Assembly: GCF_026241105.1 (NCBI RefSeq)
Contig: NZ_JAPFFT010000010.1
Span: 62,001-126,000 of the forward strand
DNA: 64,000 bases
Reading direction: 5' to 3'
DNA from: Arthrobacter rhizophilus
GTDB taxonomy: Bacteria; Actinomycetota; Actinomycetes; Actinomycetales; Micrococcaceae
Shown: positions 16,587-25,266 of the stretch, piece by piece
Position numbering within the stretch: position 1 is the first letter of the stretch
Layout of the letters: every line of letters begins with the position of its first letter
Position numbers and translations under genes: made by a program
Notes under the pieces: generated by a model
Database searches by the model: none
Told to the model about the DNA's origin: nothing
Seen by the model: only the letters and a program-made list of their open reading frames with translations

Positions 16587-16833
16587 TGCCGGGGCCCGGT
16601 GGGGGGGCCCACGCCGGCGAGGGCCCCGGCCTGAGCTTGCGAAGGCTGGGAGCCGGTGGGGACTGTGGCCGGCCGCAAGGACCGGCCACAGCTTCCGGGG
16701 GTCTCTACCGGAATACGCGCCATCAAGTACGGGGGGACCGCGATGGCGCGCTGTCTGTTTGTGGGACCAGGTGCCGAATCGTGACGCGGAAATTGGATTC
16801 TTCTTTAACCGCCCTCATCAATTGCTCCAACCG
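16587..16833 (+). other. Noncoding region after ptsI with GC-rich hairpins
   Basis: No gene is supported here. CTGTGGCCGG (16663-16672) pairs with CCGGCCACAG (16682-16691) and is the best candidate terminator for ptsI, although it lacks a T-run. The stretch 16590-16640 is very GC-rich with several short self-complementary tracts. Confidence 0.45.
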
Positions 16834-16912
16834 AACGCTCGCTCACATCTGAAGGCCCCTTTCCCGACCCTCCTGCAGATATGACGGCCCCCAACGCTCC
16901 TGCAGATATGAG
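16834..16912. repeat. Interspersed repeat modules, left of the methyltransferase gene
   Basis: AACGCTCGCTCACATCTG (16834-16851) is followed by CCCTCCTGCAGATATG (16868-16883) and AACGCTCCTGCAGATATG (16893-16910). These match, in the opposite orientation, the modules at 17.86-17.96 kb beyond the methyltransferase and those near 10.6 kb. Confidence 0.75.
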
Positions 16913-17021
16913 CTGTGACTCGCGGCGTTAATTAGCGTCTCTTCTGCGGCGCAGCGGGTGACAAGCGTTACTCGGGGCCCCAAACTGCTCATAGGCGATT
17001 GCCCGGACCGCACAGTCGCCC

Positions 17022-17816
17022 ATGAGCACCACCAGCCGAAAGGGACCGGGAATGCGCAAGCCTAGTGCCGCCGTCGCCTTCTATGCGCTCAGTACTGTGC
17101 TGCTCTTCGCGCACCGCGTCACAGGCTTCGTCCCGAAGACCTTCCGGTACCCATTCGAGGGCGAGATACCTCCACAAGCCGAGGCGTCGGCCAGGGTCAC
17201 GTTCTTCGACGGGGCCGTGGACCGCTTCCTTCCCGGGATCGATCAGTTGGTCATCCTCGGAGCAGGCTTCGACACGCGCCCATACCGGCTCCCGCAGGAC
17301 ACGCCGGTCACTTCCTTCGAGGTCGATGCCCCGAAGACACAGGCGGTCAAGCGCGACATACTGATCAAGGCACGAATCGACGCACCCAGGGTCACGTTCG
17401 TGCCAGCGGACTTCGAGAAGGACGACTGGCTCGCCAAACTCGTGGATGCCGGGTTCGACCCCCGGCGCCCAGCTCTGTTCCTCTGGGAGGGCGTGACGAT
17501 GTACCTCGACCGGGGAGCGATCGAGGACACACTGAGCAAAGTTGCGAGTTGCGCCAAGGGCAGCCTGCTCGCGTTCGACTACTTCACGACCGAGCCGCTC
17601 GAGTCGAGCATGCCTTATTGGCGATTCGGGAGGGCGGCGGCCAAAGCAGTAGGAGAACCGTTGAAGTTCGGCGTGGACAGTGCACCGCCGTCGCGGGAGC
17701 GTCTATCCGAACTTCTCCGATCCCGTGGGTTGGCGCTACTCGAACAGCATGTGCTCGGTCGTGAGACCAAGAAGAAGCGCGCGTGGGGTGGCTTCGCGAT
17801 TGCCGTGGTGGAGTGA
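17022..17816 (+). CDS. Class I SAM-dependent methyltransferase (LCMT/TIGR00027-like)
   Basis: This 264-aa protein has the S-adenosylmethionine motif LGAGFDTRPYRLP near residue 79 and the family hallmark FLWEGVTMYLD near residue 157, typical of the leucine-carboxyl-methyltransferase-like family common in actinobacteria. The substrate is unknown. The N-terminus, with a hydrophobic stretch (VAFYALSTVLLFA), differs from what I expect for the family. ATG 17052 is a plausible alternative start with AAAGGG upstream. The gene is bounded by inverted copies of the intergenic repeat modules and has no operon partner. Confidence 0.85.
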   Translation: MSTTSRKGPGMRKPSAAVAFYALSTVLLFAHRVTGFVPKTFRYPFEGEIPPQAEASARVTFFDGAVDRFLPGIDQLVILGAGFDTRPYRLPQDTPVTSFEVDAPKTQAVKRDILIKARIDAPRVTFVPADFEKDDWLAKLVDAGFDPRRPALFLWEGVTMYLDRGAIEDTLSKVASCAKGSLLAFDYFTTEPLESSMPYWRFGRAAAKAVGEPLKFGVDSAPPSRERLSELLRSRGLALLEQHVLGRETKKKRAWGGFAIAVVE

Positions 17817-17859
17817 CGCCATGGCTCCAGCGACCACACCAAGCTGAGGGAATTAGGGC

Positions 17860-17963
17860 CTGCAGATCTGCAGGAGCGATCCGTCGAATGGGTTCACATC
17901 TGAGCGAGCGTCGCGGCAAAAGGCCGTAAAGGTGAGCGAGCGTCACACGGTGAGCGAGCGTCA
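17860..17963. repeat. Interspersed repeat modules, right of the methyltransferase gene
   Basis: CTGCAGATCTGCAG (17860-17873), a perfect palindrome continuing into GAGCGATC, is followed by ACATCTGAGCGAGCGTC (17896-17912) and two more copies of GGTGAGCGAGCGTCAC starting at 17931 and 17949. All are inverted relative to the set at 16.83 kb. No coding potential is seen. Confidence 0.75.
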
Positions 17964-17991
17964 CGAGGGGCAGGGGGCAAGAGCAAGCCGC

Positions 17992-19275
17992 TCAGGCGAA
18001 GGCGGAGATACCCGTAATGGAGCGTCCTATGATCAGGGCCTGGACGGTCTCCGTGCCCTCATATGTATGGATGCCTTCGATATCGGCGAAGTGCCGTGCC
18101 ACGCGGTTGGCCAACAATATTCCGTTGCCACCCAGCAGGTCCCGCGCGTTCGAGGCGATGCCGCGGGCGGTGCGGGTACACGTGAACTTCGCGAGCGCCG
18201 CCTGCGCGGGGGTCAGCACGCCCTCCTCGTCCAGCTTGGTCATCTGCATGACCAAGAGCTGCATCGTGGCGAGCTCGGAGTGCATGCGGGCAAGACGCTC
18301 CTGCACAATCTGCGAAGCCGCCAGCGGGCGGCCGAACTGCCGGCGCTGGGCGGCGTACTGCACTGCAGTCTCGTAGCAGGCAGTGGCATGCCCGACGGCG
18401 GACCAGGCCACTCCGAGCCGGGTCGCCAAAAGGACGCGGGCGGTGTCCTTGAAACTCCGTGCGCCCGGGAGGACGTTTTCCGCCGGTACGAAGACGTTTT
18501 CCAAGCGGATGTGTGCCTGAAAGATGGCCCGCAGGGAGAGCTTGCCCTCGATGGTCGTGGCGGAGTAGCCAGGGGAATCCTGCGGGACAAGGTAGCCATG
18601 GACCTGTCCGTCGTCGCCACGAGCCCAGACCACCGTCAGGCCGCCGATCGAGCCGTTGCCGATCCACTTCTTTTCGCCATTGAGGACATACCCGCCCTCG
18701 ACGGCTGTTGCAGTGGTTTCGAGCCCTACCGAGTCGGAGCCGTGCGCCGGTTCGGTCAAGGCGAACGCGCCGTATTCATCGGCCCGGGAAAGTGCTGGAA
18801 GCCAGCGGGTCCGCTGTTCGGGAGAACCGCATTCGGCCACGGAACGCAATGCCAAACCACCTTGGACTGCCACCACCGTGCCGATGGAGCCATCACCGCG
18901 GCTCAGCTCCATGGTGACCAGCCCGGCAGCGGTCTTGCTCATGGCCGGGAACCCGTCGACGTCGATCCCGTCGCGCAGCAGGTCGAGTTCGCCCAGACGC
19001 TTCACGAGGTGCAGCGGGTACTCCGCCCGCTCCCAGTAGCCCGCGATGACTGGAAGGACTTCATCTTGGACAAAGGCCCGGGCACGCTCCCGGTAGGCAC
19101 GGTCCTGGTTGCTGATGTCCTTGAAAACGGAGGCCGGGTCCGGGTCCAAGGCTTCGTTCAGCACATATTCGGGTTCCATGGTGCCGTCCGGAAATACAGT
19201 GCCGTGCGGAAATACAGTGCCGTCCGGAAAAATGGCATTCAGTTCTGCGGAAGTGTCGTCGGACGTCGTCATCAT
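17992..19275 (-). CDS. Acyl-CoA dehydrogenase (glutaryl-CoA dehydrogenase-like)
   Basis: This FAD flavoenzyme is 427 aa from the ATG at 19275, which has GAGGA 8 nt upstream; an earlier in-frame start lacks a ribosome site. It has the three domains of the family: helical N-terminus, a beta domain with FALTEPAHGSD and KKWIGNGS, and a C-terminal helical domain with AAQRRQFGRPLA and HTYEGTETVQALIIGRSITG, where the Glu of YEGT is the usual catalytic base of the glutaryl-CoA dehydrogenase type. Residues 14-31 are three 6-residue repeats (FPDGTV type) encoded by an 18-bp tandem repeat. A tetR gene lies 200 bp upstream on the same strand. Confidence 0.9.
   Translation of the reverse strand: MMTTSDDTSAELNAIFPDGTVFPHGTVFPDGTMEPEYVLNEALDPDPASVFKDISNQDRAYRERARAFVQDEVLPVIAGYWERAEYPLHLVKRLGELDLLRDGIDVDGFPAMSKTAAGLVTMELSRGDGSIGTVVAVQGGLALRSVAECGSPEQRTRWLPALSRADEYGAFALTEPAHGSDSVGLETTATAVEGGYVLNGEKKWIGNGSIGGLTVVWARGDDGQVHGYLVPQDSPGYSATTIEGKLSLRAIFQAHIRLENVFVPAENVLPGARSFKDTARVLLATRLGVAWSAVGHATACYETAVQYAAQRRQFGRPLAASQIVQERLARMHSELATMQLLVMQMTKLDEEGVLTPAQAALAKFTCTRTARGIASNARDLLGGNGILLANRVARHFADIEGIHTYEGTETVQALIIGRSITGISAFA
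19181..19234. repeat. 18-bp tandem repeat (3 copies) in the acyl-CoA dehydrogenase N-terminus
   Basis: The unit GTGCCGTCCGGAAATACA is present three times in a row with one or two changes. It is in frame and encodes FPDGTV, FPHGTV and FPDGTM. The repeat number could vary between strains without breaking the reading frame. Confidence 0.9.
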
Positions 19276-19477
19276 GGAGGAATCCTCGCTCTGGGGTTGC
19301 GATCTGCGACTCCCAGCATGCGCTGACACTCAGTTTCATGTCAAGGAACTCAGTTCCAGTGAGAGTTTCTGCTGGATCACTCCGCCCCGCCCAAAGACGG
19401 AGCCGCGAAACCACGGGGTTTTTTTGATTGGACACCCGAATGATCCAGCAGAATCCGACGCCCGCGACGAAAACGAA

Positions 19478-20227
19478 CTATGTCAGGGCGTCACGGACCG
19501 CCTGGAGAATCCGCTCCGTCCCGGCTGCCGGGTCCAGGACTGCAACCACGACGGCGGGACGGCCACTGTCCGCGGACTGCCTACCAGCCGCCTGGCTCGC
19601 TGGAACCCGGGCGGGAACCCCGGCGAAAGTGTCGGCCAGAGCTCCCAAATCCCGCGCGAGCCGGGCGGCCAGCTCTTGGGCCTCAGCTTCCCGCGCCTCG
19701 CCCTCGATGTGCTCGCGGTCAACGGCCGACCGCAGCCATTGGCGCAGGACGCTGTTGTGCACCGCGACTACCGCCGCAGCAAAGGCCACGGCAGTAAGTT
19801 CCCGGTTCTCGTCCTCGGGAAGTGCAGCCTGGAGATGATCTCGAAAAGCCCGCTGATAGCGGTGCGTCATGACCAGTTCACGATCACGAAGGGCTGGGAC
19901 GCGGCGAAGGAGCTCGTAGCGCGCCAGGGAGGTTTCCCGGTTGCCTATGTGGTGGTCGAACACCAAGAGCGCCGCATCCACAACGGAACGCAACGGGTCC
20001 GCCGTCGTAAGCGAAAGCAGCTCCTGAACCCGAGCCAGAATCCGGTCGTGATCAGCGAAAACGATGTCCTCTTTGGAACCGAACTTGCGGAAGAACGTGC
20101 TGCGGCTGATTCCGGCGGCATCGGCGAGGTCATCCACGGAGGTGGCGTCGTAGCCTTGCCGCACCAGCAGCTCGATTGCCACGGCCACGGCGGGGCCCGG
20201 ATCCGGGTTGGCGGGGTAGTTGACCAT
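19478..20227 (-). CDS. TetR-family transcriptional regulator
   Basis: This 249-aa protein has a helix-turn-helix at about residues 25-50 (TSVDDLADAAGISRSTFFRKFGSKEDIVFADHD) and an all-helical ligand domain. The last 45 residues are Ala/Arg/Ser-rich and probably flexible. It is co-directional with the acyl-CoA dehydrogenase 200 bp downstream, a plausible target, and divergent with a 55-bp gap from the small HTH gene. No clear palindrome is seen in that gap. Confidence 0.9.
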   Translation of the reverse strand: MVNYPANPDPGPAVAVAIELLVRQGYDATSVDDLADAAGISRSTFFRKFGSKEDIVFADHDRILARVQELLSLTTADPLRSVVDAALLVFDHHIGNRETSLARYELLRRVPALRDRELVMTHRYQRAFRDHLQAALPEDENRELTAVAFAAAVVAVHNSVLRQWLRSAVDREHIEGEAREAEAQELAARLARDLGALADTFAGVPARVPASQAAGRQSADSGRPAVVVAVLDPAAGTERILQAVRDALT

Positions 20228-20282
20228 AAGCGTGAATCTAGCGCAGTTCCGCCCAACAAATCGATGCGGCTAGGCTTCTGCC

Positions 20283-20675
20283 ATGGCATTGATAGCTCCC
20301 CGCGTGACTCCCGGTCTTCCGGCAGAGGACGCCCGGAACCTGGCGCGCGCACTCCAGGACAGCAACGACATCACCGTTTTCGTGGACGGCACCGTCCACC
20401 GGCTGCCCGATGAGGCGAGGGACGCCGTCGTCGATCTCCTCGGCCGGCTGGGCCGTGGCGAAGCGGTGACGGTCAGCAGCGTGGAGGAAATGCTCACGAC
20501 GTCGCGGGCGGCTGAACTCGCCGGAATCTCGCATACCTACCTGCGCAACATGACCGACCGTGGCGAAATCCCGGTCGAATACCGTGGCACGCACCGCCGC
20601 ATCCGCCTCGCGGACATCATGGCGTGGCTGGAGACCCAGAAGAAGACGGCCACGGCAGAAGAGGAAAGCACGTAG
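20283..20675 (+). CDS. Excisionase-family / MerR-like HTH DNA-binding protein
   Basis: In this 130-aa protein the C-terminal half is a winged helix (MLTTSRAAELAGISHTYLRNM, then YRGTHRRIRLADIMAWLE), the HTH_17 form seen in excisionases and in antitoxins of PIN-domain toxins. The N-terminal half (residues 1-65) resembles the dimerisation part of such antitoxins. The expected PIN toxin gene is absent: the next gene is a convergent tetR 7 bp away. It is therefore an orphan regulator or orphan antitoxin. No ribosome site is visible, so it may be leaderless. Confidence 0.8.
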   Translation: MALIAPRVTPGLPAEDARNLARALQDSNDITVFVDGTVHRLPDEARDAVVDLLGRLGRGEAVTVSSVEEMLTTSRAAELAGISHTYLRNMTDRGEIPVEYRGTHRRIRLADIMAWLETQKKTATAEEEST

Positions 20676-20682
20676 CGAAAAG

Positions 20683-21303
20683 CTAGGCGAGGGCCGCCTT
20701 CAGCGCTGCGTGGACCCAATCCCGGTACCGCTCCGGTTCCCAGCCGAAATCCAGTACCAGTGATCGATAGGTGTCAGGGTGGCCCACCGACCAGATCACG
20801 GCCGCTGCTTGCTCATCGCTCATGCCGGAGGTCAGCGCCCCACGTTGCCGGAGCGCGTCAGCCGCTTCGGCGTAGTTCCGTAGCCGGAGCTCTGCCCGGT
20901 CCCTCAGCACTTTGGCCGCTTCAGCGTCGACGGCGGATGCCTGCCTCATGACGCTGAACAATTCGCTGCTCCGTGGGTGCACCTCGGAGAACCAGTCAGC
21001 CAACAATTCAACGACCGCGCCGGCGTCGACGGCTGCGGCTGTCCGCTCGCGCATGGTTTCCGGAACGGAACGGGGCGCCTCCGGACCGGCAGCGGTAGCG
21101 TCGACCACGGCCGAGAGCAGCGCCGCCTTGTTGCCCACGGAATTGTAAATGGTCTGGATAGCCACGCCAGCTTGCTCGGCAACTGCCCCGATAGTGGTGG
21201 CCACGTATCCCCTGCTCAGAAACAGTTCCCTGGCGGCCTCAACCACCGCAGCTTTCGTGGCGACAGCTTGAGCCACCCGCCTGTTGTTATGCCGAATCTC
21301 CAC
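20683..21303 (-). CDS. TetR-family regulator of the adjacent flavin monooxygenase
   Basis: This 206-aa regulator has its helix-turn-helix at about residues 33-55 (TTIGAVAEQAGVAIQTIYNSVGNKAALL). The GTG start at 21303 has no Shine-Dalgarno sequence, and a perfect 33-bp palindrome begins 7 nt upstream, so the mRNA may be leaderless and autorepressed. It is divergent from the flavin monooxygenase at 21375, which is the obvious target gene. Confidence 0.9.
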   Translation of the reverse strand: MEIRHNNRRVAQAVATKAAVVEAARELFLSRGYVATTIGAVAEQAGVAIQTIYNSVGNKAALLSAVVDATAAGPEAPRSVPETMRERTAAAVDAGAVVELLADWFSEVHPRSSELFSVMRQASAVDAEAAKVLRDRAELRLRNYAEAADALRQRGALTSGMSDEQAAAVIWSVGHPDTYRSLVLDFGWEPERYRDWVHAALKAALA

Positions 21304-21309
21304 GAAAAA

Positions 21310-21342
21310 AGAATATCATTCCAGTGACTGGAATGATATTCT
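21310..21342. promoter_or_regulatory. TetR operator: 33-bp perfect palindrome
   Basis: AGAATATCATTCCAGT (21310-21325) and its exact reverse complement (21327-21342) flank a single G. It lies between the divergent tetR and monooxygenase genes, 7 nt and 32 nt from their starts, so one bound dimer could repress both. Confidence 0.88.
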
Positions 21343-21374
21343 AATGAAGCCGGCACACCTCAGGAGGCTTCGCG

Positions 21375-22451
21375 ATGGACATGAACGTTGAGCAAGTAGA
21401 CACCGCGGTTATCGGCGCCGGACAGGCTGGGCTTGCCACCGGATTCCATTTGAAGAAAGAAGGGCAAGGCTTCCTCATCCTGGACTCGCATGCCCGCACA
21501 GGCGATGTGTGGCGGAACCGCTGGGATTCCTTGCGGCTATTCACCCCTGCGCAGCACGACTCCCTGCCCGGCCTGCCCTTCCCCGCCAATCGGGGCACCT
21601 TTCCCAGCAAAGACGCCATGGCCGAATACCTCGAGGCGTATGCAAGCAACTGGAACTTCCCGGTGCGTCATGGCGTCCAGGTCACCGGAATCGAGCGCGA
21701 CGACGGGCGATACCGAGTCCAGTCAAGCTCCGGACCGATCCTGGCCAAGAACGTGGTTGTGGCAACGGGCCCGAATGCGCGCCCAAGGATTCCAGCCTTC
21801 GCAGAGGCCTTGGACCCGGGCATTCACCAACTGCACGGAGCGGAGTACGCCAACCCGGACTCAGTTCCGCCCGGAGATGTCCTGGTGGTCGGCTCCGGGA
21901 CATCCGGCGTCGAAATTGCCTTGGAGCTCGTATCCAGCCACCGCACCTACATTGCCGGAACTCCCCCGTTCCATGTTCCGGGTCCAGTGACGCGATACGC
22001 CGGGGGGCTTTGGTGGCTCTTCATCCACAACGTGATGAACCGATCCACGCCTATCGGCCGCAAAGTTGCGGTCGGCTTCACCAAGCACGGCGCGCCTCTG
22101 ATCCGAGCCTCCACGAAAGAGCTCGACGTCGCGGGAGTCACCCGCCTGCCACGCCTGACGGGCACCCATGGGGGCCAACCGCTCCTGGACGATGGCCAAA
22201 CACTCCCAGTCTCCACCGTGATCTGGGCCACCGGGTACCAACCGGACTTTGCTTGGATCCAAGGACTTCCGGCGGACGAGGACGGCTGGCCGCTTACCTG
22301 CCGGGGGGCCGTGGAACAACTGCCGGGTCTGTTCTTCGTGGGTATGCCTTTCCAATACGGACTGACCTCGGGCCTCGTGGGCGGTGTCGGCCGGGACGCC
22401 GAACACGTCGCCGGACTCATCGCCGGGCAAGCTGGAGCGTCGCAGGACTAG
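21375..22451 (+). CDS. FAD/NAD(P)-dependent flavin monooxygenase (CzcO-like)
   Basis: This 358-aa protein has two Rossmann motifs: VIGAGQAGLATGFHL for FAD near residue 13 and VVGSGTSGVEIALEL for NAD(P)H near residue 177. ATGYQPDFAW near residue 285 is the conserved ATG motif. FSLRLFTPAQHDSLPG-like sequence after the FAD site is typical of the flavin-containing monooxygenase/YrkK-CzcO class that oxidises small lipophilic compounds or sulfides. AGGAGG lies 8 nt before the ATG. Control is by the divergent TetR through the 33-bp palindrome. The substrate is unknown. Confidence 0.88.
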   Translation: MDMNVEQVDTAVIGAGQAGLATGFHLKKEGQGFLILDSHARTGDVWRNRWDSLRLFTPAQHDSLPGLPFPANRGTFPSKDAMAEYLEAYASNWNFPVRHGVQVTGIERDDGRYRVQSSSGPILAKNVVVATGPNARPRIPAFAEALDPGIHQLHGAEYANPDSVPPGDVLVVGSGTSGVEIALELVSSHRTYIAGTPPFHVPGPVTRYAGGLWWLFIHNVMNRSTPIGRKVAVGFTKHGAPLIRASTKELDVAGVTRLPRLTGTHGGQPLLDDGQTLPVSTVIWATGYQPDFAWIQGLPADEDGWPLTCRGAVEQLPGLFFVGMPFQYGLTSGLVGGVGRDAEHVAGLIAGQAGASQD

Positions 22452-22746
22452 ATCGCTTGGCGTAAATCCCCCGCGGAATACCGACCGCCCGGCCCGTTAT
22501 CTAAATGTGACTTTTCTAGTCGGCTGTTGTACCGTCGAGGGGCGACCCAATCCCCAGCTGGGCCGCTTCCGGGCTGACGCCGAGCTCTGCCGCAACCCGG
22601 ATTCCGCTAGAACTGCGGCAGAGACGGGGGACCCAGAGTCTCCGGGCCTACTTCTCCACAGGCCCTTGGGGTGAAGCCGCATGCGCGGCCGGACGGCCTC
22701 GTCCGAACCCGACAGCTAACCTCGAAGGCGTTGAGAGGCAATCACC
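22452..22746 (+). other. Noncoding intergenic region
   Basis: This stretch of 295 bases separates the monooxygenase from the Pro/Ala-rich protein. No supported gene, strong terminator or palindrome is seen. It ends in GAGAGG, the likely ribosome site of the next gene. Confidence 0.4.
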
Positions 22747-23844
22747 ATGTCCCCAACCATGGATCAGCCTCGCCGTGCCCAAGTGGCGCGCGAGCGCACC
22801 AAACCGACCGGACGCCGTCGGGCCCAAGACAGCGGACCGTTCATCCCTGAACCGGCTTCCGAAGGTTCGACGGCGGCACCCACCACCCCGACGAACCCGA
22901 CGACGGCGGCGCCCACCACGCGAGCGGCCGCCCGCGCGGCCGAGCGGAAGCGGGCAGCCCAAGCCAGCGAGACCGCGAACCTTCCGGCCGCGGTACCCGC
23001 AACAGCGGAACCCGCCACCGCCCCGGAACCCCCCACCGCGACTATTCCGATAGTGGCAACAACGGCCGCGGCACCCGCAGAACCTGAACCCGCCACCGCG
23101 GCCATCCCGACAGTTGCGCCCCCCGCCGAAACCCAGAAGGCACCCACGACCGCCCTTCCAACGGTTACTCCTGCCAGCTTCGCTCCGGCGTCCTTTGCGG
23201 GTTCGTCGTTCAGCCGTGAGCCCCACGCCGTCCTCAAGAAGGCTGCCACCATCCGGACGATGAGCAACCGAATGGCAGTAGCGGCCGGAGCCCTAGGCAT
23301 CCTGTTGACCGCCGGTTCCCTGGGCCATGCCCTTGAGTTGCCCTTCTTCGGCCAGGAAACTCGCGCCCAGGATGCTGCCAGCGCGGATAACCAGAGCTCC
23401 ACACAATCCGGCGCTCCTTCCACGACCGCAAGCGCTTCCCCCAACGCAGTAGCATCACCTTCCGCCGCTACCCCGAGCGCCAACGCCGGCCAGACCGCCG
23501 CGGACCCGGGGCAACATTCCGCCGCCGTCGAACCGTTGAGCGCCTCGGCACCATCAATCTCCGTTCAGGTTCCTGCCGCAATCCCGTCAGCACTGCCCCC
23601 AAGCCTCGTCCCGGCGCCCGGTCCTTCCGTTCCGGTTCCGGCTCAGCCCGCGCCAGCTCCCAGCCCGGCTCCGAGCGGGCCAGCGACTCCCACGCCGGCT
23701 CCACCCCAGACCAACACGCCCTCCCCCGCGCCCACAGGTTCTTGGAGGCCACGGACCCCGGCCAGTCCCACTCCCACGCCGCAGCCCACCCAACCGGGCG
23801 TGGATCTCGGGTCGATTTTGGACGCTGCAAGCGGGGTCCTGTAG
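22747..23844 (+). CDS. Pro/Ala/Thr-rich single-pass membrane protein, function unknown
   Basis: This 365-aa low-complexity protein is not a recognised family. A basic N-terminus (RRAQVARERTKPTGRRR) is followed by about 130 residues of Ala/Pro/Thr-rich sequence. A single membrane helix lies near residues 179-199 (MAVAAGALGILLTAGSLGHAL), and about 165 extracytoplasmic residues rich in Pro, Ala and Ser end in DLGSILDAASGVL. The topology (long disordered cytoplasmic and outer segments) resembles cell-wall-spanning proteins. GAGAGG precedes the ATG. The opposite strand is also open over the first part, but this frame has the better start and the helix. Confidence 0.7.
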   Translation: MSPTMDQPRRAQVARERTKPTGRRRAQDSGPFIPEPASEGSTAAPTTPTNPTTAAPTTRAAARAAERKRAAQASETANLPAAVPATAEPATAPEPPTATIPIVATTAAAPAEPEPATAAIPTVAPPAETQKAPTTALPTVTPASFAPASFAGSSFSREPHAVLKKAATIRTMSNRMAVAAGALGILLTAGSLGHALELPFFGQETRAQDAASADNQSSTQSGAPSTTASASPNAVASPSAATPSANAGQTAADPGQHSAAVEPLSASAPSISVQVPAAIPSALPPSLVPAPGPSVPVPAQPAPAPSPAPSGPATPTPAPPQTNTPSPAPTGSWRPRTPASPTPTPQPTQPGVDLGSILDAASGVL

Positions 23845-24005
23845 TGGGGATGGGACAGCATCGAACCTCTTCCGTCGAGTGGCACGGGCGGTGCTGCCGG
23901 AGGGCCCGGACCGTATCAATCCAGCGTCGCCCGGACCGCTGGCGCTGCAGCCTTCAGCTGAGGCCGTTCAAGGGGTAACCGGCGCGGCCTCAAATGCAGG
24001 CAACC

Positions 24006-25220
24006 TCAAATCCGCGGCCGCCCCGCCCAGCGGCGCGCTTTGAGCGTCGCGTGCAGTTCGAGCCGGATAGCGCCATTCAACGGATCCGCGCCGATGAGTT
24101 GGCGGACCCTGGCCAGCCGGTTGTAGATGCTGCTGCGGTGCAAGTGGAGCTTCGTGGCCACGTCCTGGACCGAACCGTCGCTGTCGTAAAGCAGTTCGAG
24201 CACGGGCAGGAGCTCGCCGTTGCGGTCTGCGTCCTCGATCGCCTGGAAATGTGAAGAGCCCGAATCGTCCCAGCCGCCAGGCGCCTGTAGCCGTTCGAAC
24301 AACTGGTAGATGCCCGCCGAGCGGCTGTCCACGAGCTCGCCGAGTGGTGGATCGACGGCGGCAGCCTGGGCCGCGAGCTTCGATTGCCGGTAGGCCCGCC
24401 CCAATTGACGGACCACCGAAAACGGCTCGCTGATGCCGAGGATGACCCGGTCCACCTTCCGGCCGGCACGCTTGGCGAGCTCGAGCTGATAGTGGACCAG
24501 GACTTGCGCGTGTTCAGCCCGGCCGCCGGTTTCGCGGAACAGCAGGACCGAATGCGTCTCGGTGCCGGCGCTGAAAAGTACGGAATCGACGCCGATGGTA
24601 GCCTGCAGCGCCGAGGAACGGTGCGTCAGGGTGGCAGCGATGGGATCGGCGACGCCGCGGCTGTCCTCTGCGTCGAGCACGGTAACCAACTGCCACGGGC
24701 CCCGGCCTTGGATTTCCTTCCATCCGGCTACGGCCGCCACAGCGTTGGATTCTCCTTGGCACGCAGTCAGGAATTCCTGCTCGCGGCGGCGCCGGAACTC
24801 CGACTCCGCCGTATTGGAATCGAGCAGCAGTCCCGCCAGGAGGTCCAGCTCGTCCCGAACGCCCGGCAACTCGGCGAGGATCGCCGTCGCGGTCTGCTCG
24901 TCAAGGTCCTGCTGGACCCAGAGGTATCCCACGCGGAAACCGCGCACCAGCAGCGGGACGCAGACGCGCCCCACCATGCCGAGCTCTTCATTGGCGGGTA
25001 CGACGACGGGACGCACCGCAGTAGCGATGCCGTGCGAAAGCTGCCACGCACTGACGTCCACCGGAACCCGTTTACTCAGGAGGAAGTTCACGCGCACACG
25101 GTCCGCATGGGACTGGTTGGAACTGTAGGAGAGCAGGACGCCGTCGAGGTCTTCCAAGGAGAGGCCACGGCCTAGCTTGAGTGCGACGTCCTCGACGATT
25201 TTCTCCACGTCTTGCTGCAT
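24006..25220 (-). CDS. PucR-family regulator, likely activator of ald
   Basis: The protein is about 404 aa from the ATG at 25220; ATGs at 25250 and 25352 are alternatives and none has a clear ribosome site. The C-terminal PucR helix-turn-helix is plain (SVQDVATKLHLHRSSIYNRLARVRQLIG), preceded by the GGDEF-like middle domain of this family (ISEPFSVVRQLGRAYRQSKLAA). It is divergent from ald with a perfect palindrome in between. PucR proteins sense nitrogen metabolites, so control of alanine catabolism is a reasonable inference. Confidence 0.87.
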   Translation of the reverse strand: MQQDVEKIVEDVALKLGRGLSLEDLDGVLLSYSSNQSHADRVRVNFLLSKRVPVDVSAWQLSHGIATAVRPVVVPANEELGMVGRVCVPLLVRGFRVGYLWVQQDLDEQTATAILAELPGVRDELDLLAGLLLDSNTAESEFRRRREQEFLTACQGESNAVAAVAGWKEIQGRGPWQLVTVLDAEDSRGVADPIAATLTHRSSALQATIGVDSVLFSAGTETHSVLLFRETGGRAEHAQVLVHYQLELAKRAGRKVDRVILGISEPFSVVRQLGRAYRQSKLAAQAAAVDPPLGELVDSRSAGIYQLFERLQAPGGWDDSGSSHFQAIEDADRNGELLPVLELLYDSDGSVQDVATKLHLHRSSIYNRLARVRQLIGADPLNGAIRLELHATLKARRWAGRPRI

Positions 25221-25266
25221 GGAGAAAACACTACTTTGCCCAACGAACATCAGGCGACACCTGACG

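Noticed and set aside
22648-23226. Gly/Arg-rich 192-codon minus-strand frame
   Set aside because: Opposite the Pro/Ala/Thr-rich membrane protein, which has a ribosome site and a membrane helix; the minus-strand product is low-complexity shadow.
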